Shown here piece by piece: positions 62,045 to 64,000 of a DNA stretch of 64,000 nucleotides. A program made the position numbers and the translations under genes. Within the stretch, counting starts at the first letter, position 1. Each line of letters begins with the position of its first letter. Under the pieces are notes generated by a model. It ran no database searches and was not told the DNA's origin. It saw only the letters and a list, made by a program, of their open reading frames with translations. Location: positions 124,001 through 188,000 of the forward strand of contig NZ_JAEFCF010000002.1 in NCBI RefSeq assembly GCF_016405985.1, given 5' to 3'. This DNA is from Paracoccus sp. IB05. Its GTDB lineage: Bacteria > Pseudomonadota > Alphaproteobacteria > Rhodobacterales > Rhodobacteraceae.

Positions 62045-64000
62045 TCAATGTGCCGGGCTGGACCCGAATTGCTGCTCCACCTGCCGTTTGTGCAGGGCGT
62101 AAGCGGCGTCTGAGCGCGAGATCAGCGTGTAGAACATCGGCACCACGAAGAGGGTGAAGAGCGTCCCGATCAACAGGCCGGTGAAGATCACCAGACCCAT
62201 CGCCTGCCGCGCTGCGGCCCCCGCGCCTTCCGCGATGATCAGCGGCACCACGGCCAGAGCCATGGCCGCCGTGGTCATCAGGATCGGGCGCAGACGGGTT
62301 TTCGCCGCCGCGACAATCGCCGCGCGCCGCGACAGCCCGTGATCCTCACGCTGCTGATTGGCGAATTCCACCATCAGGATCCCGTGTTTCGTGATCAGAC
62401 CTATCAGCGTGATCAGACCCACCTGGGTGTAGATGTTGAGCGTGCTCGCCCCCATATACAGTGGCAAAAGCGCACCGAAAATCGACAGCGGCACGGACAT
62501 CATGATGATGAAGGGATCGCGGAAGCTTTCGAACTGCGCGGCCAGAACCAGGTAGATCACGATGATTGCCGCCCCGAAGGCCAGCATGATCGTGTTGCCT
62601 TCGGTCTTTTCCAGCCGCGACTGGCCGGAATAGTCGATGAAGAAGCCATCCGGCAGCACTTCTGCGGCAATCTCCTCAAGCTTTGCCAGTGCGGTGCCGC
62701 TGGACACGCCGGGCATCGCCATAGCCGACAGCGTGGCCGAGTTAAGCTGGTTGAACTGTTCGATCGACGAGGCTGCGACGCCCGGGGCAAGGTTGATCAC
62801 CGCAGACAAAGGCAGCATCGCACCCGAAGAGGACCGCACGAAGAAGTCGTTCAGCCGCTCGGGGTTGTCGCGCCATTCAGACGGGACCTGGGTCACGATA
62901 TCATAGCTGTTCGAGTCGCGGTCAAACTGCGCCACTGCGCCGCCACCGACCAGGAGGCCCAGCGTGGTGCCGATATCCGAGACCGAAACGCCGAGATTGG
63001 CCGCACGGTCGCGGTCAATCGTCACCCGCACCTGCGGGGCATCAAACGACATCGAGTTCTGCACGACGATAAAGAGGCCGCTGGCCATCGCCTTCTGGTA
63101 GATCTCATCGGCGACTTCGACCACGCGTTCGGGGGCGTGAATCGACTGGATCACCATCGAGATCGGCAGCCCACCGCCCGCGCCGGGCAGAGAGGGCGGG
63201 GCAAAGACGAAGCTCTGCATCCCCGGCGCATTGTCGAGAACGCCCTGGATCTGCTGTTTGATCTCTTCCTGGCTGCGGCTGCGATTGGCCCAGTCCTTCA
63301 GCGCCCAGATATAGAAACCGGTATTCGGTGTCCCCATGCCCGCGACCGAGAAATAGGTCTCGACCTCTTCGATATCTTTGGTGCGGTTGGTGATTTCCGT
63401 GGCAAAGGCCTGGGTGTAATCCAGCGTCGCATAGCGCGGCGCATTCATCAGCGCGAACAGCGCGCCCTGATCTTCTTCGGGTGCCAGTTCTGACGAGGTG
63501 TTCATCAGCATGAAGCCCGTCGCACCCAGCAACGAGACCACCATCAGAAGGGTCACGGGCCGGTAATCCAGCGACGAGGAGATGCGCCGCTCATACCAGT
63601 TCGCAAGCCCGTTCAGCGTCTTGTCGACGATCCGCTGGAAGCGCCCCGGCTCGCCATGGGTCAGCAGACGTGCCGACATCGCGGGGGTGATGGTCAGCGC
63701 GATGACCCCCGAAATGATCACCGACCCGGCGAGTGTCAGTGCGAATTCGGTGAACAGCGACCCGGTCAGGCCGCCGGTAAAGGCCAGCGGCGCCAGCACG
63801 GCGGCAAGCGTGATCGTCATTGCGATCACCGGGCCTGTGATCTCTTTCATCCCCAGAATTGCGGCTTTGGGTGGCGAAAGACCCTCGTCGATATGGCGGT
63901 GGATGTTTTCCACCACGACGATGGCGTCATCCACCACAAGGCCGATCGCCAGCACCATCGCCAGAAGCGTCAGCAGGTTGATCGAATAGCCAAGCGCCAG
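62045..64000 (-). CDS. RND multidrug efflux pump inner-membrane subunit (AcrB/MexB-like, partial)
   Basis: The C-terminal 651 residues are present; the N-terminal third lies beyond the window. The frame is open to the edge (LALGYSINLLTLLAMVLAIG). The proton-relay segment GLVVDDAIVVVENIHRHID carries the paired Asp of helix 4. Later come the porter and docking parts and the last helices (QVGLITLIGLITKHGILMVE; GLVIFTGLLIGTLFTLFVVP). AcrB family members export drugs, dyes or solvents with a membrane-fusion partner, probably the upstream gene outside the window. Confidence 0.92.
   Translation of the reverse strand: MALGYSINLLTLLAMVLAIGLVVDDAIVVVENIHRHIDEGLSPPKAAILGMKEITGPVIAMTITLAAVLAPLAFTGGLTGSLFTEFALTLAGSVIISGVIALTITPAMSARLLTHGEPGRFQRIVDKTLNGLANWYERRISSSLDYRPVTLLMVVSLLGATGFMLMNTSSELAPEEDQGALFALMNAPRYATLDYTQAFATEITNRTKDIEEVETYFSVAGMGTPNTGFYIWALKDWANRSRSQEEIKQQIQGVLDNAPGMQSFVFAPPSLPGAGGGLPISMVIQSIHAPERVVEVADEIYQKAMASGLFIVVQNSMSFDAPQVRVTIDRDRAANLGVSVSDIGTTLGLLVGGGAVAQFDRDSNSYDIVTQVPSEWRDNPERLNDFFVRSSSGAMLPLSAVINLAPGVAASSIEQFNQLNSATLSAMAMPGVSSGTALAKLEEIAAEVLPDGFFIDYSGQSRLEKTEGNTIMLAFGAAIIVIYLVLAAQFESFRDPFIIMMSVPLSIFGALLPLYMGASTLNIYTQVGLITLIGLITKHGILMVEFANQQREDHGLSRRAAIVAAAKTRLRPILMTTAAMALAVVPLIIAEGAGAAARQAMGLVIFTGLLIGTLFTLFVVPMFYTLISRSDAAYALHKRQVEQQFGSSPAH

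Overview
This 64-kb window is GC-rich chromosomal DNA from an alphaproteobacterium, most probably Rhodobacteraceae (a Paracoccus/Rhodobacter-like genus). The evidence is the order rpsT - dnaA - dnaN - recF - gyrB next to mutM/ubiE/ubiB and a crotonase, the alphaproteobacterial flagellar regulators FlaF and FlbT behind the flagellin gene, the DUF1217 flagellar protein, a TadG-type protein, and a BcsN-containing cellulose operon. I cannot name the species.

Layout. 0-3 kb: a two-component pair (dCache-PAS-histidine kinase plus a response regulator cut by the window edge). 3-6.3 kb: an ArsR-family repressor whose two cysteines are spaced as in persulfide sensors of the SqrR/BigR type, a hypothetical membrane protein, a small exported protein overlapping a membrane-anchored winged-helix regulator, and an exported esterase preceded by a 10-codon ORF. 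6.3-8.8 kb: the carboxyspermidine/carboxynorspermidine route of polyamine synthesis, closed by a 21-bp bidirectional terminator. 8.8-21.5 kb: housekeeping genes gyrB, a LysE exporter, a VOC protein, recF, dnaN, dnaA, rpsT, a crotonase and mutM on the minus strand; ubiE and ubiB on the plus strand. 21.5-28.2 kb: a flagellar block (flgD, fliK, rod-binding FlgJ-like, FlgN-like, flagellin, flaF, flbT, DUF1217). 28.2-29.5 kb: a decayed IS3-family transposase.

29.7-41.2 kb is one tightly packed plus-strand catabolic cluster. It holds an RpiR regulator, a cysteine hydrolase, a glutamine-synthetase-like ligase, an N-formylglutamate amidohydrolase-like enzyme, a class III aminotransferase, a PPOX-family flavoprotein, a 2Fe-2S reductase, and a branched-chain-amino-acid-type ABC transporter whose LivM and LivG parts are fused. 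It ends in an ornithine-cyclodeaminase fragment cut by a decayed IS481-family element. The substrate cannot be told from sequence; an amine or amide degraded through gamma-glutamyl or amide intermediates is my inference.

42.7-44.6 kb: a Gly-rich-linker lipoprotein overlapping a small Slam-like outer-membrane barrel gene, a candidate surface-lipoprotein/exporter pair. 44.6-54.1 kb: a cellulose locus (bcsN-bcsA-bcsB-bcsZ-TPR gene) divergent from a small protein gene and a GAF-GGDEF diguanylate cyclase. The BcsA PilZ domain makes a local c-di-GMP circuit plausible. 54.1-57.7 kb: a decayed prophage or phage-like element (broken primase/helicase, DUF5681 protein, small phage-like genes) next to the 3' end of tRNA-Pro(CGG). 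58-64 kb: a TadG-like protein, a TerC-CBS-CorC membrane protein with a hairpin-rich leader, and an RND efflux pump gene cut by the window end.
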